From positions 2,780,501 to 2,844,500 of the forward strand of contig NZ_CP155618.1 in assembly GCF_031128465.2 (NCBI RefSeq): a DNA stretch of 64,000 nucleotides. Direction: 5' to 3'. The translations under genes and the position numbers were made by a program. Of the stretch, positions 28,145 through 36,987 are shown in pieces. Within the stretch, counting starts at the first letter, position 1, and the number at the start of each line of letters is the position of its first letter. The notes under the pieces are model-generated. The model had not been told where the DNA came from and did not search any database. It was given only the letters and a program-made list of their open reading frames with translations. Origin of the DNA: Mariniflexile litorale (lineage in GTDB: Bacteria > Bacteroidota > Bacteroidia > Flavobacteriales > Flavobacteriaceae).

Positions 28145-28477
28145 GAAAAAGTAAATACTATTTCAAATACAGATGACCACTTACGGAATCATGGTTTTAT
28201 TCTAACAAGTCTAGGGTGGGTGTTATCTCCAGCTTACGATTTAAATCCCTCGATAGACAAAGATGGGTTGGCACTCAACATTGATACAGATAACAATGCC
28301 TTGGATTATGATTTAGCAAAAAGTGTGGGTGTGTTTTTTAGGTTAACAAAAGAGCAAATGGATAGCATAATAACCGAAGTTAAAGCAGTTGTTTCTACTT
28401 GGAAAAATGAAGCTGATAAAATAGGAATAACCAAAAGAGAACAAAGTATTATGGCTAAAGCGTTTAATATATTATAG
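28145..28477 (+). pseudogene. HipA-family kinase, C-terminal remnant
   Basis: The frame open from 28145 encodes SNTDDHLRNHGF, LGWVLSPAYDLNPS and a helical end with AVVSTWKNEADKIGI and MAKAF. These are the catalytic-loop and C-terminal motifs of HipA-type serine kinases, the toxins of hipBA modules. About the first 220 residues of the usual protein and any hipB partner are missing, and an in-frame TAA precedes the fragment at 28142-28144. A shorter product from TTG 28220 would lack the catalytic loop. It is a dead relic next to a tRNA. Confidence 0.85.
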
Positions 28478-29084
28478 AATTAGTTTTTTTTTAAAGCAAT
28501 CGAGTGCATTGGGATGCGGCTATTTTACATAACAACAAATTATAGCTATCAATTGGACTCCTATCATAAAACACCAATGATAACATTTGAAATATAATGT
28601 AACGCGTTATGTAACTTGAATAATCTTATTTAACTTCCAGGAATCTTTCAGTCTGGACGGGAATCGAACCAGAGCCCATCGGGTTGTGAGCTCTAATTTG
28701 AAATACTTTTAAACACAAATACAGGGCTTCCCCGATGTTAATTTTGAAAATCGTACTCCGTTTTATATTCACTTATTAATTATAAAATAATTCGTTTCAT
28801 AAGTAAATTAAATTCTAACCATAATATTGATTTTATGGCTCAAGACATATCCTTAAATTCTGTCTAAGTAAAAAAATATTTATAAAAATTTTGATAATTC
28901 ACTGACTTTCACTACTTTTAGGTCGTTAATCTGAAATTTCTCTCTAAAAGAATTATTGGATAATGGCTAAGTCAATATAAGTGCCTCTCAGCATATTTTT
29001 GACTTAATATGAATTGATTGTAGATGTATAACAATTATCCCTATTTAATTTTTTAATTAACAGCCTTTTATTGATTATTTTTTG
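28478..29084. other. Intergenic region upstream of the toxin locus
   Basis: About 600 AT-rich bases contain no convincing gene. The only recognisable item is a tRNA-like fragment at 28651-28695. No clear TTG/TAnnTTTG promoter was found close to the tcBC start. Confidence 0.5.
28651..28695 (-). other. tRNA-like 3' fragment, probable remnant
   Basis: On the minus strand the segment reads like the anticodon loop and T-arm of a tRNA (GGTTCGATTCCCG at the T-loop), but the T-stem does not pair and no acceptor stem or 5' half is present. It could be an attachment-site relic or chance. Confidence 0.3.
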
Positions 29085-29108
29085 AACAAACCAACTGATT
29101 GATTTGTT
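29085..29108 (+). promoter_or_regulatory. Hairpin just upstream of tcBC start
   Basis: AACAAACCAA and TTGATTTGTT pair over 9 of 10 positions around a 4-nt loop, ending 15 bases before the ATG at 29124. It could be a regulator site or an mRNA hairpin limiting translation. Confidence 0.4.
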
Positions 29109-29123
29109 TATTTATATAGCATC

Positions 29124-32100
29124 ATGGAGAGGAATACCAATCAAAATGCCACTTCTAATCCGAAAGAGAGAAGTTATACTATGCTCACTAACGAAAGAGC
29201 TACAGAATCCAATGCTATTCAAACTCCCGAAATCTCCCTTCCAAAAGGTGGTGGTGCCATAAAAGGAATTGAAGAAAAATTTCAAGTAAATGCAGTCACA
29301 GGAACTTCTTCTTTTAGTATTCCTATTCCTTTAAGTCCTTCCAGAAATGGTTTTATGCCTTCACTTGGTTTAAGTTATAATTCAGGATCCGGAAATAGCA
29401 TTTTTGGTTTGGGTTGGAATTTAAGCATTCCTAGTGTTACCAGAAAAACTGAAAAAGAATTGCCACAGTATAAAGATGAAATTGAATCAGACACATTCCA
29501 ACTAGCTGGTGTTGAAGATTTAATCCCTACTTTAACAGAAGAAGGCGGGAATTGGAACAAAAAAGTTATCTCTAGGTTAGAAAATGGAATCACTTATAAA
29601 ATTACTCGTTACCGTCCTAGAATTGAAGGTAGTTATGCAAGAATAGAAAAATGGGTAAGAGATGACAATAATGATACACATTGGAGAACAGTAAGCCCAG
29701 GAAACATACATTCTTATTTTGGTTTAACACAAGAAAGCAGAATAAGTGACCCAAATGACAACAGCAAAGTTTTTGAATGGAAATTATGCAGAACACACGA
29801 CGATAAAGGTAGTATCACAAATTATTATTATAAAAAAGAAGATTTTGCAGATGTTTCAAAGAGTCTTAACGAAAAAAATAGAATAAATAATTGTACTCAA
29901 TTATATTTAAAAAAAGTGTGTTACGGTGTTAAAACACCATATTACTTAGGCGATGAGGTACCTTTAGAAGATAATTTTTTATTCAAGCTTGTTTTTGATT
30001 ACGGTGAGCATGATAATACAAAACCAATACCAAAAGATGTAGATCAAGAAAAAAATAACTGGACAGTTAGAAAGGATCCTTTTTCATCATATCGTGCTGG
30101 GTTTGAAATTAGAACTTACCGTATGTGTAGTCGTATACTTATGTTTCATTGCTTCGATATACCAGACTTACCTCACTCACCTTACCTAACCAAGTCACTA
30201 GAATTATTTTATAATGATAAGTTAAATTTAGAAAGTATTAATGACTCATTAGAAGGTTTTTCCTATTTGGAAAAAGCCAGACAAAATGGGCATCTTTGGG
30301 ATGAAAACCAAAATAATTATAGTACAAAACATTTACCTGATTTTATCATTCATTATCAGCAACATGAATGGAGTACTACTGTTCGAAAAATATCAAAACA
30401 AAGTGCTATAAACGCTCCAGTAGGCATTCAGGATAGTAGATACTTATGGGTAGACTTATTTAGCGAAGGAATCTCAGGAATACTTACCGAACAAGCAGGA
30501 GGCTGGTTTTACAAATCAAATTTAGGTAGGGGAGAGTTTTCTATTGCAAATCAAGTTGCACCAAAACCATCATTCAATGGAATATCTTCAGGCCAGTTAG
30601 CATTAATGGAGTTAGAAAGTAATGGAATAAAATCTCTGGTAAATTACGGTGGTGAACCAAAGGGGTATTTTAAACTTACTACTGATGAAGAATGGGAACC
30701 CTTTAAAAGCTTTTCTTCAATACCAAATATAAGTTTTAACAATCCTAATATGCGCCCCATTGATCTTAATGGTGATGGTTTAACAGATTTATTATTTACC
30801 GAAGAAAATACACTACGATGGTACCCTGGTGCCGGAGAAAAAGGTTTTGAAGTATCACAAACAGTGTTTAAAGCCATTGATGAAGAAAAAGGGCCTGCAA
30901 TTGTTTTTAAAGATAATACTCAAAGTATATTCTTGGCCGATATGAGTGGCGACGGGCTTACTGATATTGTTAGGATTAGGAATGGAGAGATTTATTATTG
31001 GCCTAATTTAGGTTATGGTCATTTTGGAGCTAAAGTAGCCATGGAAAATGCACCTATTTTTGATCATTCCGACACTTATAACCCAAATTTTTTAAGATTA
31101 GCAGATATAGATGGCTCGGGTGTTATTGATATTATATACTTAGGTAAAAATGATTTCAGGGTCTGGATGAACCAAAATGGTAATTCATTTACCCAACAAC
31201 CTCAAGTAATAAATCCTTTTCCTAATATAGATAATCTTACTGATGTTTCAGTACTTGATTTTTTAGGTAATGGAACAGCATGTATTGTTTATTCTACACC
31301 AAATCCAAAAAGTGATGGAGATTCTATTCAATACATAGATATTATGAATGGTAAAAAACCCCATCTAATGATCGGGTATGAAAATAGTTGCGGTAAAGAA
31401 GTGTCAATTCAGTATAAATCATCCACACATTTTTATCTTGAAGATAAAAAGGAAGGGCGTAAATGGATTACAAAACTACCCTTTCCAGTTCATTGTGTTT
31501 GGAAAACAAGGTCAGAAAATAAAATAAGTAAACTTGTTTTTACAAGTTCATATAGATATAGCCATGGTTATTTTGATCCTTATGAGAGAGAATACCGTGG
31601 TTTTGCTAGAGTTGAGCAGTTAGATACAGAAGATTTTAATCAATTTAGGGTAAATGAAGCCAAAAATGTTGTTGAAGAAGATTTACACCAACCTCCAATA
31701 AAAACAATATCGTGGTTTCATACTGGAGCTTTTATTAACAAAGAAACAATACTTCATCAATTAAAAGATGAGTACTTTATAAATCCATTATTTAATGAAT
31801 ATGAACTTCCAGAAGTTCCAATAGAAGAAACGCTCAATATTATTGAGCATGCTGAAGCAATGCGTGCTTATAAAGGTTTGCTTTTGCGTACAGAAGTTTA
31901 TGCAGAAGATAACAGCGAACAAAGTAAATACCCGTATTCAGCATCAAACTCAACAGTTAGGATTAAGTTAATACAGCCGAAAGGAGAAAACAAACACGCT
32001 TCATTTCAAGTAATACCCTCAGAGAGCATTTCATATGGGTATGATCGTAACCCAGCCGACCCTCATATATCTCATTCTTTTGTTTTAGAAACCGGCATAT

Positions 32101-35100
32101 ATGGCAATGTTTTAAAAAGTGCATCGGTTGTTTACCCAAGATTAGAAAGACCACTTGCTCCTAATGATATACCTGACAAGGTATGGGAAGAACAAAATAA
32201 ACATTATATAGTTTATGGTGAGGCTGATTATACAAATGATATTATACTAGATACTATATATAGATTAAGAACCGGTTTTGAAACTCGTTCTTATGAGATA
32301 AATGGAATCATACAAACCTCTGAGTTTTTCTTTAACAAACAAGAGCTTTCCGATAAAATAGAAACAGCTGAAAATTTATTATTTGAAGAAGACTTTTCAA
32401 TAGGAATCCAAAAAAGACTCACTTCTCATAGTAGAGCTTATTTTATTAAAGACGACCTCAGTGGTCCACTCCCTCTGGGAGAATTATCAAATCTAGGAAT
32501 AGGACATAAAAGTTATCAATTGGCATTTACTAAAAACTTGGTTACAAAATATTACGGCACCAAAGTAAATGATACTATGTTGCTTGATGCAAAATACGTG
32601 CATTCTGAAGGAGATGAACATTGGTGGACACAAGGTGGAGTTCCTATTCATGCACCCAACCCTAAAAATAATTTTTATATCCCTATAGGGGGACAAGATG
32701 TATTTGGAAACCCAAGCTTTGTTGAGTATGATAAATACCTTCTGTTAACTAAATCTACAACAAACGCCTTAGGTCATCAAGTAAGTGCAACTCATGATTA
32801 TCGCACCTTAGGAATAGTAATGGTAACCGACCTTAATCTAAACCGTGCAATTGTAGAAACCGACGAACTTGGCATGGTAATTAAGTCTGCTATAATGGGA
32901 AAAGAGGGCTCAGCCGACGGTGATACTTTAGCAGACCCTACAACCCGTTTAGAATATGATTTATTTAATTGGGAAAATAATCAAAAGCCAAACTACGTAC
33001 ACACATTTGTTCGCGAAAAGCATGGACCTACCAATCCCAGATGGCAAGAGAGTTATACCTATTCTGATGGTGGCGGAAGTACCATTATGAGTAAAGCACA
33101 AGTTGAACCAGGCAAAGCAAAACAATGGAATACAATTACCCAGGAGGTAGAAGATATAGATGCAGACCCAAGATGGGTAGGTAATGGACGAACAATTTTT
33201 AATAACAAAGGAAACCCTGTAAAAGCATTTGACCCATATTTTAGTGCAACCCACGATTATGAAAGTGAAGAAGCCTTAGTTGAAACCGGTTTTTCACCCA
33301 TTATTTATTATGATGCTGCAGGAAGAAATATACGTACCGAAAATCCCGATGGTACTTTCACAAAAAGTGAATTTGATGCTTGGCATAGCAAAAGTTTTGA
33401 TGTAAACGATACTGTAAAGGACAGCCAATGGTACATAGATCGTGGTAGTCCTAATCCTGATACTGATCCTGAACCATTGGATCCTGAACAACGTGCTGCT
33501 TGGCTTGCAGCTAAACATTTCAATACTCCAGGTGTTATACATACGAATTCTTTAAGTCAGGCTTTTTATACCATTACAGATTATGGAAATGGAAAAATAA
33601 CTACAGCTTATTCTGAAAGTGATCTCGCAGGGCGTTATGCAAAAGTTTTTGACCAATTAAACAGAATGGTATCTGAAGGGTATACCAACCTTTTAGGGAC
33701 CCCAATCTATGGTAAAAGTGCCGAAAAAGGTGAGCGATGGACCTTCTTGGATGTAATGGGAAGACCAGTAAAAATTTGGGATAATAATTTGACAGAGCTT
33801 AGAATGACTTTTGATGAAATTCAAAGACCCATCAGCACTTTTGTTAAACAAGGAAATGAAGAAATACTTTTTGCTCATATAGTATACGGAGATATTTTAC
33901 CCGATGCCGAACAAAAAAATATTAAGGGAGTCCCATACCAAATTTATGATCAATCCGGAGTAGTAACAATAAAAAAAATAGATTTTAAAGGAAATGCTAC
34001 CGAAGCAAGTCGCACACTTTGCAGTGAATATAAACAAACAGTTAATTGGCAGGTATTAGAAGGCTTAAACAACATTAATGATATAGAGGCTGCAGCATTA
34101 CCTTTTTTAGAAACTGAAAGTTTTAACTCTTCAGTTTCATTAGATGCACTAAACAGGCCTGTTTCAACAATCTTTCCTGATGGGTCTGTTATGGAACCCG
34201 CTTACAATGAAGCCAATATGCTTGAATCCTTAAAAGTCAAGTTAAGAGGGCAAGGAAACTTTGTAACATTTCTTGAAGATCAGGATTATGATGCTAAAGG
34301 GCAGCGTCAATTTGTAAAATACGGCAACGGACTCATTACCAACTACTTTTATAATCCAAAAAATTTCCGTCTTGTAAACCTTATTACAAAGCATGAAGGA
34401 GATTCTAATACCAATAGTTTACAAAACCTAAAATATACTTTTGATCCTGTTGGAAATATCGTGTATAGTAAAGATGATGCGCAACAAACCCATTATTTTA
34501 ACAATGCTGTTGTAAAATCAGAAACTAAATTTGAATATGATGCCATCTATCAATTAACCAAAGCTACAGGACGAGAACATGCGGGATTGGGAGGAAGTAA
34601 TCAGCCTAGCCATGAACCATTACATTTTATTAACCAATTACCTCATGCAAACAATATTCTTGCAATAAGAAATTATAGAGAGACTTACCAATATGACGAT
34701 CTTGGTAATATCCTTGAAATGAAACATATTGCTGTTAACGGTAACTGGACTCGAAACTATAAATATGCGTATCAAGATAATCCATTAGATAAAACAAACA
34801 GACTTTCTGCCACAAATAGTCCAAATGACATTCCCGGATCATTTTCAGAGACTTATGATTATGATCTTCATGGAAACATGACTCAAATGCCTCATTTAAA
34901 TGAATTGATTTGGAACTTTATGGACCAACTTAAAGAAGTAGATCTTGGCGGCGGTGGAAAAGCTTTTTATGTATATGGTCTTGGTGGTAACCGCTCTCGA
35001 AAAGTAATAGAACGTTTGGGAGGAAAACGTTTAGAACGTATTTATTTGGGAAGCATTGAAATTTATAGAGAATATCAAGGAAATAACAAAAAACTAGAAA

Positions 35101-36776
35101 GAAGTACACTCCATATTTCTGACAATACAGGAAGAATAGCACAAATAGATACTAAACTTTTAGATATTGATAATACAGATACTGACAACCCTTTAGGACA
35201 AGATTTAATTAGATATCAATATGCTAACCATTTAGGTTCAGCTACTCTGGAAACTGATCATTTAGGAACTATAATTTCTTATGAAGAGTACCATCCTTAT
35301 GGCACCAGTGCCTACAGAAATAGTAAAAGTGGGGTAGATTTAAGTTTAAAGCGGTATCGGTTTTGTGGAAAGGAACGAGATGACGAAACCGGCTTGTACC
35401 ATATGGGCGCACGATACTATGTCTCTTGGTTAGGACGTTGGACCAGTACAGACCCTGCCGGATTTGTGGATGGGTTTAATTTATATCGTTACTCAAGGAA
35501 TAATCCTGTTAATTATAGTGATCCTAATGGAACAGAAAGTGTTAGCTGGAATACACCTAGTTGGGCATATACCTCAGTATCAAATAAAGAACAGTTTTTA
35601 GAACGGCTAAATAGATCGGATACCGAAATTACAGGTACAGTTGTTGGTGGAGAATATGATGGAAGAAGAATCGGAATAAGAGCAACAGCAACCGACGCAA
35701 GAATTGTCCAAGATGCTGAAGGAAGAGATTTCTGGCAAACTGTAGATGATCAAATAGTAGAAGGGAGTCTAAGATTCCTTCCAGATCCAGTTGAAGGTGA
35801 TAGTGAAGGAACAGGAACTGGAGAAGTAGTTGGAACTACTGAAGGAACTGGAACTACCGAAGGAGCTGGAACTACTGAAGGAACTGGAACTACCGAAGGA
35901 GCTGGAACTACCGAAGGAGCTGGAAGTACTGAAGGAACTGGAACTACTGAAGGAACTGGAAGTACCGAAGGAGCTGGAACTACCGAAGGAGCTGGATCTG
36001 GCGATGGAACTGGGAGTGGATCAGGAACTGGAGATACCCCTAGTGACGATACAATTGATAATCCTGTAAATACTGGAGCAGCAGCTGTAAGCACCTACGA
36101 TTCATTCTTGAGAGGTAGTTATAACAATGCTAACGCCACAGCATCGAGAACCGCTAGAGAAACGATCAGAGAAGCGAGAGCTGCAGGAGATTCATTAAGA
36201 GCATGGGAAGCAGCAGAACAGGCTTCAACCGCAAGGGCAACTGCCAGAACTAGAATGCAGGGAAGGGTAAGCCCAGGTGCCAGAGCTGTATCCAGCGCAA
36301 TTGATGAAGGGACTGGTTTTGCTGAAAGTGCGAGTCGTTATGCTCAGAGGCAGCCTGGATGGAGACCTAGTAGTGGCCCACCTCGTTCTTCTAGATATGT
36401 ATATGAAGTAGCAGATAGAGTAGCTCAAGGTGTCGGAAGAAGTAATAGATTAATGAGTGGTATTGCAAGAGGAGGAAGAGTTTTAGGTCCAGCAGCTATA
36501 GCAGTTGGAGTAGGTATAAGTATCTACAATATTGCTAATGCTCCTGAAGGACATGAAGGACAAGTTATTGGTGAAGAAGTTGGTGCAACAATTGGAGGTG
36601 CAGTTGGATTTACCTTAGGCACAATGGCAGGTGTAGCACTAGCTGGATTACTATTATCAAATCCAGCAGGCTGGGTAGTAATTGGAGCAGGTTTTGTTTT
36701 TGGAGCAATTGGCGCCTGGATTGGTAGTGGAGGATTAAGTGCCCTAGGAGGATGGATAGGCGGACTTTTTGATTAA
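29124..36776 (+). CDS. Fused TcB-TcC toxin-complex protein with Rhs shell and C-terminal effector
   Basis: This 2,550-residue protein combines the B and C subunits of Tc (ABC) toxins. Residues about 36-340 are the SpvB domain (ISLPKGGGAIKGI; LGLSYNSGSGNSIFGLGW). Three FG-GAP/VCBS loops follow (DLNGDGLTD near 545, DMSGDGLTD near 605, DIDGSGVID near 660), then TcdB middle regions. YD/Rhs repeats run to about 2070 (YDAAGRNIRTENPDG, YDDLGNILEM). The Rhs core LKRYRFCGKERDDETGLYH ends in DPAG (Asp2110) and DPNG (Asp2133), the aspartyl self-cleavage motif. The tail 2137-2550 would be the released effector: a TEG-repeat linker (2238-2291) and Gly-rich hydrophobic helices (2453-2540). Separate TcB and TcC genes are usual, but fusions are known. 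There is no signal peptide. Confidence 0.93.
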   Translation: MERNTNQNATSNPKERSYTMLTNERATESNAIQTPEISLPKGGGAIKGIEEKFQVNAVTGTSSFSIPIPLSPSRNGFMPSLGLSYNSGSGNSIFGLGWNLSIPSVTRKTEKELPQYKDEIESDTFQLAGVEDLIPTLTEEGGNWNKKVISRLENGITYKITRYRPRIEGSYARIEKWVRDDNNDTHWRTVSPGNIHSYFGLTQESRISDPNDNSKVFEWKLCRTHDDKGSITNYYYKKEDFADVSKSLNEKNRINNCTQLYLKKVCYGVKTPYYLGDEVPLEDNFLFKLVFDYGEHDNTKPIPKDVDQEKNNWTVRKDPFSSYRAGFEIRTYRMCSRILMFHCFDIPDLPHSPYLTKSLELFYNDKLNLESINDSLEGFSYLEKARQNGHLWDENQNNYSTKHLPDFIIHYQQHEWSTTVRKISKQSAINAPVGIQDSRYLWVDLFSEGISGILTEQAGGWFYKSNLGRGEFSIANQVAPKPSFNGISSGQLALMELESNGIKSLVNYGGEPKGYFKLTTDEEWEPFKSFSSIPNISFNNPNMRPIDLNGDGLTDLLFTEENTLRWYPGAGEKGFEVSQTVFKAIDEEKGPAIVFKDNTQSIFLADMSGDGLTDIVRIRNGEIYYWPNLGYGHFGAKVAMENAPIFDHSDTYNPNFLRLADIDGSGVIDIIYLGKNDFRVWMNQNGNSFTQQPQVINPFPNIDNLTDVSVLDFLGNGTACIVYSTPNPKSDGDSIQYIDIMNGKKPHLMIGYENSCGKEVSIQYKSSTHFYLEDKKEGRKWITKLPFPVHCVWKTRSENKISKLVFTSSYRYSHGYFDPYEREYRGFARVEQLDTEDFNQFRVNEAKNVVEEDLHQPPIKTISWFHTGAFINKETILHQLKDEYFINPLFNEYELPEVPIEETLNIIEHAEAMRAYKGLLLRTEVYAEDNSEQSKYPYSASNSTVRIKLIQPKGENKHASFQVIPSESISYGYDRNPADPHISHSFVLETGIYGNVLKSASVVYPRLERPLAPNDIPDKVWEEQNKHYIVYGEADYTNDIILDTIYRLRTGFETRSYEINGIIQTSEFFFNKQELSDKIETAENLLFEEDFSIGIQKRLTSHSRAYFIKDDLSGPLPLGELSNLGIGHKSYQLAFTKNLVTKYYGTKVNDTMLLDAKYVHSEGDEHWWTQGGVPIHAPNPKNNFYIPIGGQDVFGNPSFVEYDKYLLLTKSTTNALGHQVSATHDYRTLGIVMVTDLNLNRAIVETDELGMVIKSAIMGKEGSADGDTLADPTTRLEYDLFNWENNQKPNYVHTFVREKHGPTNPRWQESYTYSDGGGSTIMSKAQVEPGKAKQWNTITQEVEDIDADPRWVGNGRTIFNNKGNPVKAFDPYFSATHDYESEEALVETGFSPIIYYDAAGRNIRTENPDGTFTKSEFDAWHSKSFDVNDTVKDSQWYIDRGSPNPDTDPEPLDPEQRAAWLAAKHFNTPGVIHTNSLSQAFYTITDYGNGKITTAYSESDLAGRYAKVFDQLNRMVSEGYTNLLGTPIYGKSAEKGERWTFLDVMGRPVKIWDNNLTELRMTFDEIQRPISTFVKQGNEEILFAHIVYGDILPDAEQKNIKGVPYQIYDQSGVVTIKKIDFKGNATEASRTLCSEYKQTVNWQVLEGLNNINDIEAAALPFLETESFNSSVSLDALNRPVSTIFPDGSVMEPAYNEANMLESLKVKLRGQGNFVTFLEDQDYDAKGQRQFVKYGNGLITNYFYNPKNFRLVNLITKHEGDSNTNSLQNLKYTFDPVGNIVYSKDDAQQTHYFNNAVVKSETKFEYDAIYQLTKATGREHAGLGGSNQPSHEPLHFINQLPHANNILAIRNYRETYQYDDLGNILEMKHIAVNGNWTRNYKYAYQDNPLDKTNRLSATNSPNDIPGSFSETYDYDLHGNMTQMPHLNELIWNFMDQLKEVDLGGGGKAFYVYGLGGNRSRKVIERLGGKRLERIYLGSIEIYREYQGNNKKLERSTLHISDNTGRIAQIDTKLLDIDNTDTDNPLGQDLIRYQYANHLGSATLETDHLGTIISYEEYHPYGTSAYRNSKSGVDLSLKRYRFCGKERDDETGLYHMGARYYVSWLGRWTSTDPAGFVDGFNLYRYSRNNPVNYSDPNGTESVSWNTPSWAYTSVSNKEQFLERLNRSDTEITGTVVGGEYDGRRIGIRATATDARIVQDAEGRDFWQTVDDQIVEGSLRFLPDPVEGDSEGTGTGEVVGTTEGTGTTEGAGTTEGTGTTEGAGTTEGAGSTEGTGTTEGTGSTEGAGTTEGAGSGDGTGSGSGTGDTPSDDTIDNPVNTGAAAVSTYDSFLRGSYNNANATASRTARETIREARAAGDSLRAWEAAEQASTARATARTRMQGRVSPGARAVSSAIDEGTGFAESASRYAQRQPGWRPSSGPPRSSRYVYEVADRVAQGVGRSNRLMSGIARGGRVLGPAAIAVGVGISIYNIANAPEGHEGQVIGEEVGATIGGAVGFTLGTMAGVALAGLLLSNPAGWVVIGAGFVFGAIGAWIGSGGLSALGGWIGGLFD
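35835..35996 (+). repeat. 18-bp in-frame repeat coding TTEG(T/A)G
   Basis: Nine near-identical 18-bp units encode hexapeptides T-T/S-E-G-T/A-G in the effector part of the TcB-TcC fusion (residues 2238-2291). The units vary mainly at third positions and at Thr/Ser and Thr/Ala. Such arrays gain and lose units by slippage. Confidence 0.9.
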
Positions 36777-36790
36777 TGTTTAAATAAAAA

Positions 36791-36931
36791 ATGGATATAA
36801 AACCAGACATAAACATAATAAAACTCCTGTCAGTAATACTTTCAGGAGCGTTGGTTTCATTCTTTCTAAAAGAATTGTTTTATAAACCCCCAAACTTAAT
36901 TATTGAAGTTTCCCCAAAACTATTAAAATAA
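36791..36931 (+). CDS. 46-residue single-TM protein in the toxin locus
   Basis: An ATG 14 bases after the tcBC stop codon opens a 46-codon frame ending 56 bp before tcA. The product has a charged start (MDIKPD), one hydrophobic helix (IIKLLSVILSGALVSFFL, residues 9-26) and a basic, proline-containing tail ending KLLK. It shows no lipobox or cleavable signal pattern. Its position suggests co-transcription with both toxin genes. It could be a small membrane partner, a holin-like release factor or a protector against the hydrophobic effector; none of these is demonstrated. It may also be chance. Confidence 0.5.
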   Translation: MDIKPDINIIKLLSVILSGALVSFFLKELFYKPPNLIIEVSPKLLK

Positions 36932-36987
36932 CCAACTAATACTAAAAACTGCATCTGATTTTCAGTTGCTTAATAAAATAAATAGTC

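Noticed and set aside
28651-28695. A complete tRNA gene on the minus strand.
   Set aside because: Only a T-loop-like and anticodon-like part is present; T-stem and acceptor stem do not pair. Kept only as a low-confidence fragment.
32961-33542. Several minus-strand frames inside the TcB-TcC gene.
   Set aside because: They overlap a continuous, well-supported coding frame and lack any motif.
35750-36094. Pro/Ser/Val-repeat frame on the minus strand.
   Set aside because: It is the mirror image of the 18-bp repeat inside the TcB-TcC gene.
29124-36776. Possible contact-dependent Rhs toxin of a type VI system.
   Set aside because: The SpvB start, FG-GAP and TcdB-type middle, absence of PAAR or VgrG, and the adjacent tcA point to a Tc toxin instead.
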